A DNA stretch of 64,000 nt, from positions 310,001 to 374,000 of the forward strand of contig NC_063019.1 of NCBI RefSeq assembly GCF_020509005.1, written 5' to 3'. The stretch is from Fulvia fulva (Eukaryota > Ascomycota > Dothideomycetes > Mycosphaerellales > Mycosphaerellaceae). The notes below the pieces were generated by a model. That model searched no databases. It was not told the origin of the DNA and was given only the letters and a program-made list of their open reading frames with translations. Position 1 is the first letter of the stretch. Every line of letters starts with the position of its first letter. This document shows positions 34,246 through 43,768 of the stretch, in pieces. Position numbers and translations under genes: made by a program.

Positions 34246-36242
34246 TCAGGGTTGGTCGACACGTGAGAACCTGTACGGCAGCGGTAGCACTTACCCTGCT
34301 TCTTAAGGTCTTCGCGCTGCTCACGGTTGAGCGTAGGCAGGTTCTGTAGATGTGTCGGCAGATCCTCCTTCTTCTTGGTACCAGCGTACTGTAGTGGGCG
34401 CTGTACCAAGGCACCTGCTACACCGGCAGCGGCACTAGCAACTGCGTTGCCGTTGTTCTGGTTGTTCTGGCCGCCATTGCTGTTCGAGTTGCCATTGCCC
34501 CGGGGGCGCTCCTTCTGCGGGTATAGTCGATCTGTCTCGTAGAAACTCTCGTCCAGTGCGGTGCACTCCTCGATAACGTCTTGCATGCTGTCTAGGCGGC
34601 GGTCGACTTCGCGGTCGCCGAAGGTCTTGATGAAGTACTTGCGGTTCAGTCGGTTACGGAACAGCATGAGCTCGGTCTCATCGGTCCATGACATCCAGGC
34701 GCGCAACTTCGAGTAGCGGGCATGGAAGGCTACAAAGGTTTCGCCTTGTTCTTGCTTGCAGGTAGCAATGTCAACCATAGCCTTGGTTCCCTCATTGCGT
34801 GTGCCATATTGGCGTGTCATCCAGTCTAATAACTCTTCTCCAGTCTTGAACTCGTTGAAGGACTGCTGTCCAGGCACAGGGATCCTCGGCTTGATGCTTC
34901 GCTGAGGATCACCTTGTGTCCACCCATACACGAAGCGCAGACCATCTGCCTCAGTGCGGAAGGTTGCTACAGTCAGCTTTAGGAGAACACTGCTGTACCA
35001 GCTGTCGAAATTGGGGTCGTCATCGTTCTTGAAGTGCTTAGGGTCGGGCACACCCTTGCCGATCTCCATGCCGCGAGTGAGGGTGCGGTCAATGGTGAAG
35101 AGACGTTCTGGAAGGTCAACCAGTGGTGTCTGGGTGCGGGTGTTGCGCATTCTCGAGTCACGACTGTTGTTGGGTCCTGGTCGCGGACGGTCGTTGTCAC
35201 GTCCTCGGCCATTGTCGCCACGGTCATCGTCGTCTCCATCGTTATCGTTATCACCACCACCGCCACCGCCCCCTCCACCAGCAGCTTCGCGATACCTACG
35301 CAATAGCTGCTCGAGTGAGGTCTCGCGTGGGCGGGAACGAGAGGGTCGGCGGCCTGAGCGGCCCCTACCTCCGTTCTGTGTGGTGTCTCCTGCCTCAAGC
35401 CGAGCCTTCAGGTCATCGACTTCTTGTTGTAGGGCCTGGTTCTTCGCCTCAGCATCTTGTGCCTTCTTCTTCTCCTTCTCGCAGATCTCGCTGAACTGCT
35501 TGCACAGGTTGTTGGCTTCCTTGTATTTCTTCCCCAGCTCTTGCAACTTAGCTGGGTCGCAATCCTTCTTGCTCTTGAGATCTGCTGCCATTTTCTGTGT
35601 GACAAGCTCTTCACTTCGCAGCATCTTGTAGATGCGGTCGTATTCGGTGTACAGCGTGGTGTACTGGGTGTTCTGGAGGTCGTTGGCTCGCTCCATTACA
35701 TCGAGTTGTCTGCCCTTAGTAATTGCCGTGTTGACTGCTTGTAGCACGAAGTCGTGGGTGGTCTTCGGGTGTTGGGATGCAAGGGTCGTGAGGTTGTCTG
35801 GGGTGACATTCTGGTATTCGGATGCGAGAATGTGTTCTGCCTCGTCGAGTGATAGATACACCTCGTCTGGGTCGCCGCCTGGGTTCTCTTCGAGCTTGAA
35901 CTCGAACAGTTCTGTAAAGTCAATCTCACCACCTTCTTCTCGCTCGAAGGCCTTCTGGTAAGCTTTATCAATCTCTTGTTGTAGCGCGACACCGGTGTCT
36001 ACTGTGACCCGCCGGTTGTCGTCCTGTGTCTGACTCTGAGGAAAAGAGGAGAGGTCGGGGAAAAGAGATGTGCGCTGCTTGCTTTTGCCCTTAGGCTTAG
36101 GTGGCGGTCGCATGCCGCCGTTCGCTGTTTGTGAAGTCATGTTGTCTGGGTTCGGGGGAGGCGTGACGGTGCCTGTATCCTGACTGTCTACGAGCGCGCG
36201 ACCACCTGCTGATGGTGTCGCCGCGTTGCGTTCTCTAGGCAT
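34116..36242 (-). CDS. Gypsy Gag polyprotein
   Basis: 708 aa; forms the virus-like particle that packages element RNA. It starts at the ATG 137 nt after the 5' LTR. The N-terminal half carries a coiled coil near residues 190-290. A low-complexity stretch follows (a Gly run near 325, then an Asp/Asn/Arg-rich run), then a retrotransposon-gag capsid-like region (FDSWYSSVLLKL, ELMLFRNRLN) near 410-560. Near residue 660 there is one knuckle, CYRCRTGSHVSTNPEC (CX2CX4HX6C), with two more residues than the usual CX2CX4HX4C. The frame overlaps pol by 130 nt. No RIP-type stops are present. Confidence 0.93.
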   Translation of the reverse strand: MPRERNAATPSAGGRALVDSQDTGTVTPPPNPDNMTSQTANGGMRPPPKPKGKSKQRTSLFPDLSSFPQSQTQDDNRRVTVDTGVALQQEIDKAYQKAFEREEGGEIDFTELFEFKLEENPGGDPDEVYLSLDEAEHILASEYQNVTPDNLTTLASQHPKTTHDFVLQAVNTAITKGRQLDVMERANDLQNTQYTTLYTEYDRIYKMLRSEELVTQKMAADLKSKKDCDPAKLQELGKKYKEANNLCKQFSEICEKEKKKAQDAEAKNQALQQEVDDLKARLEAGDTTQNGGRGRSGRRPSRSRPRETSLEQLLRRYREAAGGGGGGGGGDNDNDGDDDDRGDNGRGRDNDRPRPGPNNSRDSRMRNTRTQTPLVDLPERLFTIDRTLTRGMEIGKGVPDPKHFKNDDDPNFDSWYSSVLLKLTVATFRTEADGLRFVYGWTQGDPQRSIKPRIPVPGQQSFNEFKTGEELLDWMTRQYGTRNEGTKAMVDIATCKQEQGETFVAFHARYSKLRAWMSWTDETELMLFRNRLNRKYFIKTFGDREVDRRLDSMQDVIEECTALDESFYETDRLYPQKERPRGNGNSNSNGGQNNQNNGNAVASAAAGVAGALVQRPLQYAGTKKKEDLPTHLQNLPTLNREQREDLKKQGKCYRCRTGSHVSTNPECPMYGYDGDYRPPRPRNTTPNPNANLSSLAADPRQGNGTTAA

Positions 36243-36367
36243 CTGCGCGCTGTGCGCCTTACCGTGTTCTGTGTTCTGATGCGGCTCTGCGCGTTCTCGA
36301 GTTCTGCGGTTCTGTCTGTTCCTGTTGTTACGCGTCCCTTACCTAGATCCGCGATCTGGGTAGTAAG

Positions 36368-36376
36368 GTAGAACAA
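36368..36376 (-). promoter_or_regulatory. Primer binding site, self-priming type
   Basis: In element sense, TTGTTCTAC starts 2 nt after the 5' LTR. It is the exact complement of GTAGAACAA inside the LTR (36428 down to 36420). Self-primed elements such as Tf1 use the 5' end of their own RNA as primer; this arrangement fits that model. No tRNA 3'-end complement was apparent, though I could not search tRNA sets. Confidence 0.6.
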
Positions 36377-36378
36377 AC

Positions 36379-36562
36379 TGTAAGGGCGCGCGTACCATAG
36401 GGTCCGAATGAGATAGTTGTTGTTCTACGAAGCTACGAAAGAGGAGCGCGAGGCGCGGCGAAGTTATAAAGTAAAGCCAAGCCGCGCTAACCCGATGCAG
36501 AAGGTCCGCGGTTCAGCCGGGCCGACGCAGCTACAGTGAGGGGTCGCGGGCTGCCCGTGACA
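36379..36562 (-). repeat. Gypsy 5' LTR (promoter-bearing)
   Basis: 184 nt, identical by eye to 29341-29524. In sense it contains a TTTATAAC AT-rich box (revcomp of gttataaag near 36464) and, about 35 nt downstream, the GTAGAACAA that would start R if self-priming holds. Confidence 0.93.
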
Positions 36563-37872
36563 CCTATAAGCGCTCTCTCCTAGAGTTTCTCGCTCTTACT
36601 AGGCTAATCTAGTCTATAGATAAACACGTATATAAGGGAGCTATATACTACTATATAACCTACGTTCGGAATTCGTCCTATTACTAATTCGAATAGGGTC
36701 TTCTAGCCCTTTAACTAGATAGGGGATCGCTAGAGGATATATACCGCTACTATAGTATATTCTAGCTAAAGCTTTTCCGGTAATCGTACGTAGATACAAA
36801 TAGTTCTACTTATAGTAATGATTAGAGCTCTAGCTCTTTCTACTAGGTCCTACGTAGGCGCGTATTCCGCGGTTACGTACTATTTAATCTTGTTGTTATT
36901 AATGACTAAGCGAAACACCTTCCTAATAGCGGGCTCGTTATCGCTATAGAAGTATACGAACCTACGACTAATAAAGTTAATAAAGCTTAGTAGGCTATTA
37001 AAGTAAGCTAATACCGATTACTAATCCCTATTCTTAATAGTAAACTAGAAGTATCTATAGGAATCTAGATCGTAGAAGTAGACGAGGTACCTATTACCGT
37101 TATAGGCGATAGTAAATTCTACTAAGTCTATAGCTATATAGCCGTATAGGGTTATTACCCTAATAGGCTAAGACCGATTATATACCTTATAAGCTTTACT
37201 AAGCCTATATATTCTATAATATATAGTAAGGGGTACGCTTAGACTATCGTTTATAATCACCTCCTTAACTCTAAGCGGTAACTACTTAATACGTTTAGCG
37301 CTAATATAACTAATGATTTGATACTACTAGCGGCTAGAGAGCTTTTGGTGTTTAATAGGGGTCCTACTAGATGTAGCTATACCTTTAGTGCCCCTAGTAC
37401 TGTTTATAACTACGAGAACGGTATAGTTACTATCCTCTTAAGTAGTTAGCGATACTACGCTATTAGTAGGTTTATTGCCGATGTTTATACGTTTACTAAT
37501 AGTACTAATAAAGTACGCGTTACGTATCTTTTTAGTGACCTTCGGTAGTACTAGGCTCTCTTTTATAGGCTATTAGTAAATAATAGGTGACTTAGGTAGT
37601 ATAACTACCTTAAAGAAAGGGATTGTACTAGTAGGGCGGTATAGGTCTATTAATTTAGTGTCGTTGTACTATATTGAATTGCTACGTCCGTACTACTAGA
37701 GTCCGGCTATTTCTATACGTATATAAGAGATAACGTTTATATAAAAGCCTAGGTAGTAAGCTATATCTAGTAAGGTGAATAAATAGCCCCTAATTAATAT
37801 ATAAATACACCCTAACGCTATAATTAGAAAGGTAGTTATTCTAGCCTAGATTTCTAAGGTAGTAAGGCGCTC

Positions 37873-38112
37873 TATTAAGAATATATAGGCCGTAGGACAA
37901 GCATGTAGGTATAGGTGTGTTATATAACTAGATCACGTGACTAGGGTTTACTAGCCTATAGGCTAGTAAACATCCGGACACCTAGTATCTACCTACACCT
38001 ATACTAATACTAGCGATACTATATATAGATATACGCTATCCTATTAGGTCCTTCTTTGTCTTTCGTGTAATCCGCCGTCTTCTACTACTATATAACTCGT
38101 ACTTGTTTAACA
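37873..38112 (+). repeat. Solo Copia LTR, RIP-altered
   Basis: 240 nt similar to the LTRs of the 22813-28346 Copia, flanked by CGCTC on both sides (37868-37872 and 38113-38117). A single LTR with a target duplication points to loss of the body by LTR-LTR recombination. Confidence 0.85.
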
Positions 38113-38964
38113 CGCTCTATAATAAACTCTATACCCCCCTAGTTATAATAATGAATTATATAAGTGTCTAAACAGTTATTATATACCTAGCAATTCCTAA
38201 AGTTGACGCTTAACTTACTAATTGAGCTAGAAAGAACAGTAAGGCCAATAAAGCCCTTATTGCTTAGTAATGCCTTCTTCGTATTAATAATAGCCTTGTT
38301 ACGTTCCTAGTCCTTACGATTATTACGATTTAACACGCTAAGTAGACGCTCGCCGTCGTCGCTTAAGTAGTAGTTGATAAAGTTTTTCTAGTACTTCTTC
38401 TACTACTCTAAGCGCTAATCCTTTACTAGGCGCTTATCGGGGTTAATTATATTGTATAAGAATAGGCCCTTATAATAGGTATCCTTAGGCTCGCCGGTAA
38501 TGTTCTAGTAGCCGCTTAGCCTATTATTATCCTTGTCTTTGTTCTTATCGCCGCGGCTACTACGACGACCCTTATTACCGCGACTATTACTACGGTTATT
38601 ACTACGGCTACTACTACGGTCACCCTCCTTTAAGCTAGTACCTATAGGTACTATTTTATCCTCTACTAAGGTTTCTCCGGAGAAGGTTACGAAGACTAAT
38701 TGACTATTAGTTATTACTAGTACGGTATCGCGTGTCTATTTAAGGTAACGCTTAGTAAGCTTTTATAGTAACATTTTGTTACGCTTCTACTCGTTATATA
38801 GAGAAGTACCGTAGGCTAGAGCCTACTTCTACTAAATAGTAAGTAGGAAGTGTCTACTAAGGTCGTCGTACTCGACGTAGTTATACTTAAGTATCTTAGT
38901 CTATAAAACTAACTAGTCTAAGTACTAGTTATCGATTCTACGTACGCTAGCCTTCTAAAGCCTA

Positions 38965-39182
38965 TGTTAAACAGATACGAGTTGCGCAGCAGTGGAAGAC
39001 GGCGGATCACACCAAAGACGAAGAAGGACCCAATGGGATAGCGTGTATCTACATACAGTATCGCCGGTGTTAGTGTAGGTGTTTCAGGAGGGACAGCTGT
39101 ACTCAGGACTTGACTAGCAAGCCCTGATTACTAATCCCCCTAAGCACTCAATGTTGACCCTATGACCTGCATATTCTCAACA
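38965..39182 (-). repeat. Solo Copia-like LTR, not RIP-altered
   Basis: 218 nt, TGTTAAACA...TCTCAACA on the plus strand, flanked by GCCTA (38960-38964 and 39183-39187). Normal CA/TG content stands out against RIP-altered flanks. Shared blocks with the other Copia LTRs (gaagacggcggat, gaagaaggaccca, tatcgccggtg) show it is a relative in reverse orientation. Confidence 0.88.
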
Positions 39183-39819
39183 GCCTAGATAGCTTAAGCG
39201 TAAGCTACCGCTTACGTAGAATATCGTCTAGACTATACTAATCCTTAAGAGCCTAGTATTTCGCTCTAAGGGTGTTCTAGCCGTGTATTAGCTCTTACCC
39301 TAGCTCTGTCGTCGTACGGATAAGGTAGGTAGTAAGCTTTGATCGCGTAGTAGTAAAGATATCGTATATCCGTTACCTTCGGTCTACGTCTATTTGTCGT
39401 AGCTTAATAAGGTCTCTTAATATAGCGTCTCCTACCGTATACGCTTATTAGATTTCCTTAAACGTTAAGTAAGTAGGCTCTATTAGCTCGTTACTTAGTT
39501 AGTAAGGATCTATATACTTCTAGACATTTAAAGACTCTACGTAGAGCTCTAGCTAATAGTTAAACTTATCCTATTAGTTATAGCTCTTTAGATCTACGGT
39601 ACCCTAAGGTAGGGTACCGGTAGTTACCGGAGTCTCGGTAGTAGCTATAACTATAAAATAGGTTATAGGCTAGTAAAAGTTCTACGCGGGTTTACTAGGC
39701 CTAGGTAGTACTACTATACTAGTTATAGTAGTGGTGTTATAACGATATAAACTCTACTTTAGGGCTTCCTTATCGTAGCGAATGTTAGTAACCGCTAACC
39801 GGGCTTATAACTATTTATT

Positions 39820-40230
39820 AGAAGTATAGGAAGTTATTATACGCGCTTATATAGGGTGTTTCAAAAGTAGGTTATATATTATATATGTCTATCTAGAATA
39901 GACAAGTGTTGCTCTTGAAGAGGCTGTAGGTGACTAATTAGTCACCTAATTCTTAGCGTACGTGGCCTTAAGTTTTAATAATATTACGTTAGAAGTGTAG
40001 GAAGTTATTGTACGGGCTTATATAGGGTGTTTCAAAAGCAGGTTGTGTATTGCATATGTCTATCTAGAATAGACAAGTGTTGCTCTTGAAGAGGCTGCAG
40101 GTGACTAATCAGTCACCTGATTCTTAGCGTACGTGGCCTCAAGTTTTGATGATGGGATGTTGCCCATGTGCACGCTCGGATCGCGACAAATAATAGGATG
40201 TTGTCTATATATACGCTCGGATTACGACAT
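39820..40230 (+). repeat. Nested 111-bp repeat copies: one RIP-altered, one fresh
   Basis: A RIP-altered copy (39820-39984, resuming at about 40189-40230) is interrupted by a near-pristine copy (about 39985-40188). Both share the left flank agaagt(a/g)taggaag and a TAGGGTGTTTCAAAAG motif that resembles the ends of Tc1/mariner-pogo elements. Differences are mostly TG-to-TA or CA-to-TA in the outer copy. The fresh core at 40078-40188 contains a perfect 8-bp hairpin (AGGTGACT AATC AGTCACCT). Confidence 0.75.
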
Positions 40231-40648
40231 AACGTACGTACCTATTAAGTAGACTCGCTAGATAGCGAAGAATCTGAAGAGGAATTGTCCTCCTAGTAAC
40301 GATTCTGTAGGATGTCGTCGTGTTAAGATACCGTCGCAATTAAAGTGGAAGTAGTATAATTCTTAGTAAAAGTGGCCCGCTCGGTAGTGAAGCACGTTAT
40401 AGGGTGTAAGGATATAATAAATATTAGCCGAGGAGATTGCAACAACTAATTTAGGGCAACAACGTGCCCTACATAAAAGCTAATAAGGCACTGCTTTCAA
40501 ATAACATAGTTTTTCACACCTTGCAAATCAATGCCCTGTCCTTTCCAATCGAGATCCCCAGTTTCACACGTCGTGCATTACACCATCCCCAAGCAACGGT
40601 GCTGTCATTTCCGACGACACCGCGCATAGTGCCGTCGAAAGCTGTGAG
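40231..40648 (-). other. Repeat remnant and edge of the gene-bearing region
   Basis: 40340-40395 is a reverse-complement match to 22258-22312 (the RAGHF-like segment). Together with the 111-bp repeat in opposite relative orientation, this suggests the 3' end of a transposon with long inverted ends. From about 40440 base composition turns normal; 40450-40648 probably holds the promoter and 5' UTR of the PQ-loop gene. Confidence 0.5.
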
Positions 40649-41576
40649 ATGCACGAAGCGATGGGGCACTGCAAGGCGCTCGCACACCCAAACTGGTTCG
40701 CCACGACAATAGCAGCACTACTCGTTGTCGGCATCCTAGGCTCTTACATACCACAGTTCATCAAGATCTGGCAGAAACGGAGCTCCGCCGGTCTATCACC
40801 ATACTGGATCTTACTGGGCGGCCTCAGCAGCATCTGCGCCTTTGGAAACATCATCAGCCTTCCCGCTAGTCGCGAGGACATCAGCTGCTGCAAAGAGATC
40901 AATGGCGTTGCCTGCGCTGCTGCGCTGTTGGGCGTGGCACAACTGGTTGTACAGTGCACCTGTTTCATGATAATGTGAGTGCTTCGAGCCGACTAACGCA
41001 GTGTGAGGTACTGATCTTCCTTCCAGCGTCATCTTGTTCGTCGTCTACTTTCCGACCAACAATCGAGACACAGCAGCAGCCACCGAAACCGAACACCCAC
41101 ACGAGCCTCCAGCAAACGAGAAACACCGCCTTGTCGTTATGCTCACCATCCCCAGCGCCATCTTCACGGTCCTATTCGTCACCATCGTCATCACGAATGC
41201 CTTCCACAAATACGACCAATTCTGGGCAGATCTGCTGGGTACAATAGCTGGGATACTCGCTGGGATACAATACGTGCCGCAAATTTTCTACACCTGGAAG
41301 TTGCAGGATCTCAAGAGCTTGTCTGTGTTTACACTGCTAGTGCAGGCTCCCGGTGCCTTTGTCTTTGCTGCTTCCTTGGCGAATAGGGTGGGAATCAAGA
41401 GAGGGTGGAGCACGTGGTTGCCGTATGTGGTCACTGGCACGCTGCAAATTGCCCTCCTGATCATGGCGGCTTGGTTCAAGAATACGGAATTGAGAAATCA
41501 CAGCGCTTCTAAGCCAGTGGGCGATGACAATAGCGAGAGAGCACCACTGTTGCCTCAGCGTCAGCCGGACTCGTAG
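40649..41576 (+). CDS. PQ-loop repeat membrane protein
   Basis: Two exons, 40649-40974 and 41027-41576, joined by a 52-nt intron (GTGAGT...GACTAAC...TTCCAG); 291 aa. The predicted topology is seven transmembrane segments with two PQ-loops, SYIPQFIKIWQKRSSAGLSP near residue 32 and QYVPQIFYTWKLQDLKSLS near 210. PQ-loop proteins include lysosomal/vacuolar amino-acid exporters and sugar transporters; the substrate here is unknown. The C-terminus ends ERAPLLPQRQPDS, which may hold an acidic dileucine-like sorting signal. The reading frame beyond the TAG stays open for another 154 codons and joins the next gene in frame. It is the first intact gene beyond the repeat block. Confidence 0.88.
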
Positions 41577-41795
41577 AGTGGGATCCCAAGCAGACCTGAT
41601 CAGCATGCTCCACACGACAGCGCGCCAGCAATCGACAATGACAGCGAGCTCCCTCTCACCGACACCGACCAACTCCAAGCAGCGGACTCGGCATGGCCAG
41701 TAACACGATCCTTCCACCGCGGCGAGCGACCGCCACACAGTTACGAGCCACCCACGCGATTGCGCCCCCATACAAATGCGCGCCGTGCATTGGCT

Positions 41796-43334
41796 ATGCC
41801 AGATCCGCGACCATTGCAGTCCGCACACGAACGCTTTCAGGTTGGTTGGGCACCTCAACAGCTCTACTATCCTTCGCGCGTGCCCATAGACCACGTCGAG
41901 GTCGACGACATCTCGCTACAATCGCAGCGCGATGATCTCCTCGCAGTACAGGGCAGACTCGATGTCGCGCCAACGCCAGTGTACGTTTTGAGAGCGCGTG
42001 CCGCCACAAGGCCGCGCAGACTGCTTTGTCTCCCTTGATCTAGCAAATGCACGACGCGCTAACACATCCTTTTCAGACAAGTACAACGCCGCCGAGCTCA
42101 AAGCGAGAACCTGAGACGTATGACTAGCGGTTGGTAGTCTCAACCGAATAGAGAAACACGTTTCAGCATCACGCCAGACGATGCCACTGTGCATGGCATT
42201 CGGAATGAGGTACGTGTCTTGAGGTCGAGGGCCGCCCACCGGCGCGGCAGACAGTCACAGAGTGATGGGGATATGCACTGCACGACGCACTTTTCTGTTC
42301 GCTAACCTGTTGCTTCACAGCGCTCCCGTCCACCCCATCCGGATGACAGCCTGTCCACGATCCCCGAGTCACAATGGGAGAATACGCGCCCGATTCCTGT
42401 GCCTGTGTGCCGAGGCACTCAGGCCCAACAGAGACCGCCAGACGCACCAAAGGGTCTTATCGCGCAGCAGATACAGAAACGGTCTCGAGAGTTGATGCGC
42501 GCTCAAGAGACACCGCCGCTGGGATCGATCAGTCCGGCTCACACCAGCGATTTCTTTGATTCAGACGATACACTATCTATTGGTAAGCGCCTGTGCTTCC
42601 ACTATCAAGCATCGTTCTATGCTAACGATATGCTCCCTTCAGGGTCAAGCCAGGCTGTCGCGTCTGCATCTGAGGAAGAGGAGGATCTGTATGGCTCGAC
42701 TCCTCCTAATGAAATACAAAACACGAGCCCACCACCTGCAAGTCTACCCAGCGGCACCTCATTTCAGCCTGACGAGGTTGATGGCGTCTCACCGGCAGCG
42801 CAGAGCACAACGAGCTCAGAGTCTACCCAGTCGCCTAGCCCGAGCCTGACAACAGAAGAGAATTACCTGTACGATAGCACACCGCCAGAAATGCGAGGCA
42901 GGACTGGTTTTGACCCACCACGACCAGATAGCGCAGCAAGCCAGCGGACTGTAATCCCCGAAGAAACGGCTAGTTCTAGGCGCAGGTCAAGTCAGATTGG
43001 CCCACTAGACACCTCACACAACGCGAGACCTACAGAAAGCACGGGACTATTCGGGCTGCCGGAGTCTGTACTGGAAAGGCTCGCTCATGGAAGCGTGCCA
43101 CATGCTTCGAAGAATGAAGGAGAGGCTGAGGTAATGGATTCCGCACTCAAGAAGTTTGCTCATCGACCGTATCAGGGACCGCAGGGGGGTCCGAGTGGAC
43201 TTAGCGAGCAGCAGCGTAGACAGGACAGTCAGGCTGAGGTAGAGCAGGAAGAGCGAGTAGAGGACGGTGCCAAGGAAGTGCACAAGGGCGAAGGCAAGGA
43301 TGAGGAGGTGGCAGAAGAGAAATCCGAGGTTTGA
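41796..43334 (+). CDS. Ser/Pro/Glu-rich protein of unknown function
   Basis: Predicted exons: up to about 41978, 42077-42117, 42167-42209, 42321-42582 and 42643-43334. All keep one frame and have GT...AG introns with GCTAAC-like branch sites; the first donor is uncertain (41979 or 41981). From the first ATG, 41796, it encodes about 406 aa. The frame is also open upstream from 41577, with protein-like text such as RPPHSYEPPTRL, directly after the PQ-loop stop. It is disordered and acidic at the C-terminus. Two repeats share the core LY(G/D)STPP with a following E (EEDLYGSTPPNE and ENYLYDSTPPE). No known domain was recognised. It may be a separate gene or the cytosolic tail of the PQ-loop protein cut off by one stop codon. 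Confidence 0.6.
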
Positions 43335-43768
43335 GTATAGTTTTGTGAGCTGCAGCAGACTTTCGGTGCTATAGATTTTGACAGTATGCTAGAGGGCCAT
43401 CTCTTTAGCCAAAGCATTTGGCTGTGCTGCTAGTGGAACGCTCCGCGTCATCTCCTCGCCGATCACCTCTGGGTGGTCTCCTCATTGCCCCTACTCTTTC
43501 CTTTCGCATATGCTACTGATGAGCACCAGAAGCATTGCGGCTCAAAACGTTGAGCAATCGCAATGGCTGACACGTTCACCAATCTGCTAGAGACCCCGTT
43601 TGCAAGCCACATCACTACGCTGTGCCGCCAGCCTGATCATTCACTTCATCTTCTCGCCGACTGCCTCTGAGCGCCCTCCTCACGACTCCCACCTGTGGAA
43701 TCTCTAAGTATCAGGCCCTGACGCTCAATCCGAGGATCTAATGCGTCTGCGGCTGCTGCTGCTTGGTT
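43335..43768. other. Convergent 3' intergenic spacer
   Basis: Spacer between the two convergent genes. It should carry both 3' UTRs. I see no other feature. Confidence 0.5.

Larger units (their letters stand above)
29341..36562 (-). mobile_element. Intact Gypsy (Ty3-type) chromovirus retrotransposon
   Basis: 7222-bp minus-strand element. Its 184-bp LTRs (TG...CA) look identical base for base, it is flanked by CCTAT on both sides, and gag and pol are open. Signals in order: 5' LTR 36379-36562, a self-complementary primer site just inside it, gag, a -1 frameshift signal, pol (protease, RT, RNase H, integrase, chromodomain), a polypurine tract and the 3' LTR. It lies inside a RIP-wrecked Copia, so it arrived after that Copia was mutated and has not itself been RIPped. 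A RIP-degraded relative lies at 18245-21814. Confidence 0.96.
36563..39815 (-). mobile_element. RIP-degraded Copia, minus strand (gag to integrase), with insertions
   Basis: Upstream half of the element at 28347-29340. Reading the minus strand through stops: gag near 39190-39620 (FNYQLELYVESL, DPYQLSNELIEP), an Arg/Asn/Ser/Gly-rich linker near 38520-38640, then protease and integrase (SDNEPAIRKVFR, AEYAPTQDLVERA near 36800-36900). Two solo LTRs (37873-38112, 38965-39182) interrupt it, and the Gypsy splits it from its RT region. Its right end near 39815 is approximate. Confidence 0.75.

Noticed and set aside
35257..35283. Gly-codon run in gag as a microsatellite expansion defect
   Set aside because: It stays in frame in a disordered linker of Gag; nothing suggests it is disruptive.
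34954..35631. 225-aa plus-strand Ser/Arg-rich frame
   Set aside because: Antisense to the gag low-complexity and coiled-coil region.
42583..42642. Reading 42399-43334 as one uninterrupted exon
   Set aside because: The 60-nt segment has GTAAGC, GCTAAC and TTCAG in the right places and is in frame by chance; an intron is more likely, though retention cannot be excluded.
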